The notes under the pieces were generated by a model. It did no database searches. It worked only from the letters and a program-made list of their open reading frames with translations, and had not been told where the DNA came from. A DNA stretch of 17,015 nucleotides from an uncultured Collinsella sp. GTDB lineage: Bacteria > Actinomycetota > Coriobacteriia > Coriobacteriales > Coriobacteriaceae. The position numbers and the translations under genes were made by a program. The stretch is from the NCBI GenBank assembly GCA_902489855.1, contig CABUBS010000020.1, positions 1 to 17,015 of the forward strand, written 5' to 3'. Shown here piece after piece: positions 15,824 to 17,015 of the stretch. Numbering within the stretch: position 1 is the stretch's first letter; each line of letters begins with the position of its first letter.

Positions 15824-16272
15824 CAGGAATTCTCCCTAAGGCATTTTCCAGCTATGGGGACAAGGTCGAACATCGTGTGGACTACATCGCCCGTGTTTGC
15901 AATGGTCGCCGTGAATTTGCCGTTTCCAAAATCCAGCAAATGATAGAGATTGATTGTTAGATCCTTTTGAGCAGCGATTCTTAAAATCCAGTAAGCACAA
16001 TTGTCACCACAGTTAGAGGCGTTATATACGTTTTGCGGCATGAAGTACATAAGCAGCAGTGTTTTGGTGCCGCTCGAGAGCTTCTCAGGAGGGATGATGC
16101 CGAGGATCTTAGTGTCGATTGCGTTGGGCCCCACCACGGTGCCCTTATCGATGGATTTGATGATCCTTTGAGCAAAGACATCTTGAAACCACTGGGGCGA
16201 ATAGACGTTATTGAAGTAAACCGACGTATTGTAGATAACGTTTTCCATATCACCATAGTGAATTGTTAACAC
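15823..16272 (-). CDS. DUF4869-family small protein
   Basis: GTG 16272 is chosen: AAGGGA ends about 6 nt upstream and the protein then begins MLTIHYGDMENVIYNTSVYF, the form I recall for DUF4869. A longer in-frame start at 16374 would precede the promoter-like TATAAT at 16320. The 149 residues contain VVGPNAIDTKILG, LSSGTKTLLLMYFM and CGDNCAYWILRIA, followed by DLTINLYHLLDF and IANTGDVVHTM. No signal peptide or membrane segment is seen, so it is cytosolic. Its TGA shares a base with the ATG of the ATPase gene, so the two are probably made in fixed ratio and may act as a complex. Function unknown. Base composition is lower in GC than the glycosyltransferase operon. Confidence 0.75.
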   Translation of the reverse strand: MLTIHYGDMENVIYNTSVYFNNVYSPQWFQDVFAQRIIKSIDKGTVVGPNAIDTKILGIIPPEKLSSGTKTLLLMYFMPQNVYNASNCGDNCAYWILRIAAQKDLTINLYHLLDFGNGKFTATIANTGDVVHTMFDLVPIAGKCLRENS

Positions 16273-16314
16273 GTTGGTCCCTTCGGGTTGCAGGTTTGGT
16301 GTTCGGTGAAATTG

Positions 16315-16320
16315 ATTATA
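16315..16320 (-). promoter_or_regulatory. Candidate -10 of the DUF4869/ATPase operon
   Basis: A perfect TATAAT on the minus strand, 43 bp before the GTG at 16272, giving a leader of about 35 nt. No good -35 is present at 16-18 bp, so the promoter may need an activator or be weak. Confidence 0.4.
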
Positions 16321-16374
16321 TCGCAGCATACGAGGGGGCATTATTGGCCTGTTGTGTATGTGATTAATGCCCAT

Positions 16375-16703
16375 GGCGTGTTTTATCGGAAGTGTTTAGT
16401 TCGATTGTCTTGTACTTGAGTTGCTTTAAAAGCCTGCGTTCTAGATAAAACTTTTTGTGCCTTGCTCCGTGTGGCGGCGCGTAAACGCTGTGCTGTGCTT
16501 GGGCAGGTAAAAGTCCAAGACGATTAGATATCCGAGAAGATATCGAGCCCGCGCCGGGGAGAAAAGGTGAGTCCGCGCCGGGGGACTTTAATTCCGGCGA
16601 CAATTAGGTTTCCATGAGGATACCGCGGCTGACAGCCAGCAGAAAACCGCCTTATACGATTCTTCCGCTTGCCGCGTGCTTAAAGGATTTACGTCGAATT
16701 TAA
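16375..16703. other. Intergenic region without a recognisable gene
   Basis: About 330 bp with no frame I would call coding; a 79-codon minus-strand frame here has a TTG start, no ribosome site and no recognisable motif. It holds a repeated CCGCGCCGGGG (16549-16559 and 16573-16583), two nearby GATATC sites (16527-16545) and a short GGCTG-A-CAGCC dyad near 16627. It separates the cassette from the invertible unit. Confidence 0.6.
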
Positions 16704-16754
16704 TTTCGCGGGCGGTGAGCCTGTTTATAGACAATGTCACGAACTATAGACGGG
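16704..16754 (+). repeat. 51-bp inverted repeat, left arm of invertible unit
   Basis: The arm is the perfect reverse complement of 16965-17015. Inside it, GTTTATAG (16723-16730) and CTATAGAC (16744-16751) form a dyad with one mismatch around a 13-nt centre, the general form of a site-specific recombinase core. The identity stops sharply at 16755. Confidence 0.95.
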
Positions 16755-16785
16755 TGCCTTGGGGGTATTGCAGCTTGGCTCCCGT
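16750..16785 (+). promoter_or_regulatory. Upstream hairpin in the leader of the invertible unit
   Basis: ACGGG-T-GCC (16750-16758) pairs with GGC-T-CCCGT (16777-16785), with one T-T mismatch. It begins in the repeat arm. The GGGGG in its loop (16761-16765) could instead pair with the C run at 16786-16791. Confidence 0.4.
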
Positions 16786-16786
16786 C

Positions 16787-16829
16787 CCCCCAATCTAGTA
16801 GACTTGGAAACCGTTGCTAGATTAGGGGG
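16787..16829 (+). promoter_or_regulatory. Hairpin that would hide the ribosome binding site
   Basis: CCCCC (16787-16791) plus AATCTAG (16792-16798) pair with CTAGATT (16817-16823) and GGGGG (16825-16829), with one bulged A and an 18-nt loop. The GGGGG is the core of the Shine-Dalgarno sequence of the gene starting at 16837, and ATTTT follows, so the stem could block ribosome entry, act as an attenuator, or as DNA be an operator dyad. Confidence 0.55.
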
Positions 16830-16836
16830 ATTTTCC

Positions 16837-17015
16837 ATGAGACGCTCCATGAAACGTATTTCCGGTGCCGCCGCCGCGCTGGCGGTCGCGGCCGCCCTGG
16901 CCCTGTGCGGGCCCGCGGCCTACGCCGCCCCCGCCGCCCCGGGCGACGCGCAGGCCCCGGCCGCCCCGTCTATAGTTCGTGACATTGTCTATAAACAGGC
17001 TCACCGCCCGCGAAA
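16837..17015 (+). CDS. Secreted protein, 5' end only, start inside the invertible unit
   Basis: ATG 16837 has AGGGGGA (16824-16830) 6 nt upstream; the frame is open to the window edge (59 codons and two bases). Residues 1-30 are a signal peptide: MRRSMKR, an Ala/Leu-rich core and a likely cleavage after AAYA (27-30) before APAAPG. LALC is not a good lipobox because Leu precedes Cys, so signal peptidase I is more likely. An Ala/Pro-rich stretch follows to about residue 43, then the recombination repeat encodes SIVRDIVYKQAHRPR. The codons are strongly GC-rich before the repeat and AT-richer inside it. The mature domain lies beyond the window, so the function is unknown; surface exposure is the likely fate. 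Confidence 0.75.
   Translation, partial: MRRSMKRISGAAAALAVAAALALCGPAAYAAPAAPGDAQAPAAPSIVRDIVYKQAHRPR
16965..17015 (-). repeat. 51-bp inverted repeat, right arm, inside the coding frame
   Basis: Perfect reverse complement of 16704-16754. It runs to the last base of the window and could be longer. It is translated as codons 44 onward of the secreted protein beginning at 16837. Confidence 0.95.

Larger units (their letters stand above)
16704..17015. mobile_element. Probable invertible DNA switch carrying a start codon and signal peptide
   Basis: Two 51-bp perfect inverted arms flank 210 bp (16755-16964). The interior holds a structured leader, Shine-Dalgarno AGGGGGA, ATG 16837 and a complete signal peptide, and the right arm is read in frame as part of the protein. 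Site-specific inversion would swap the sequence that follows the signal peptide. Such layouts are known from phase-variable surface proteins in gut bacteria. No recombinase gene is in the window. Confidence 0.75.

Noticed and set aside
16364..16603. A 79-codon minus-strand frame in the gap before the invertible unit
   Set aside because: TTG start without a Shine-Dalgarno site, no motif, and it includes the repeated GC-rich decamers; it overlaps the leader side of the DUF4869 operon.

Overview
The window looks like chromosomal DNA of a gut actinobacterium of the Coriobacteriia, most likely Collinsella or a close relative. This is an inference from the GC-rich coding sequence, the use of GTG and TTG starts behind strong Shine-Dalgarno sites, a Gram-positive sortase-anchored surface protein, and the style of the glycosyltransferase operon. 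No rRNA, tRNA or CRISPR array was seen.

Layout. (1) 117-1895 (+) encodes a secreted protein with a lysozyme-like N-terminal domain, a long Ser/Asp/Lys-rich stalk and an MPKTG sortase signal; an intrinsic terminator follows. (2) 2097-3896 (+) encodes an AAA-ATPase-like protein whose C-terminal nuclease domain appears to have lost its E-x-K catalytic pair. (3) 3917-6237 (-) holds a GT2 glycosyltransferase and, upstream of it, an integral-membrane acyltransferase split by one in-frame TGA. (4) 6350-13260 (+) is an operon-like run of five GT2 glycosyltransferase genes with gaps of 6, 74, 6 and 0 bp. The first and third are tandem paralogues and the last has two catalytic domains. Together with the acyltransferase they probably build and decorate a cell-surface polysaccharide. 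(5) 13261-14849 holds an AT-rich stretch with seven ATA steps at about 10-bp spacing, an AAA ATPase with a probable C-terminal winged helix, and then a 215-bp diverged second copy of the 3' end of the last glycosyltransferase gene. (6) 14846-16272 (-) is a two-gene, translationally coupled cassette of visibly lower GC: a DUF4869-type small protein followed by a P-loop ATPase with a TOPRIM-like C-terminal half. It is probably acquired accessory DNA.

The right end carries the most striking structure. A perfect 51-bp inverted repeat (16704-16754 and 16965-17015) flanks 210 bp that hold the leader, Shine-Dalgarno site, start codon and signal peptide of a secreted protein. The right arm lies inside the reading frame. 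Inversion would fuse the same signal peptide to the left flank, where the frame meets a stop two codons past the repeat. This is the architecture of a phase-variation switch in which start codon and secretion signal are flipped together. The window ends exactly where the visible repeat ends, so the rest of the gene and any recombinase are not visible.
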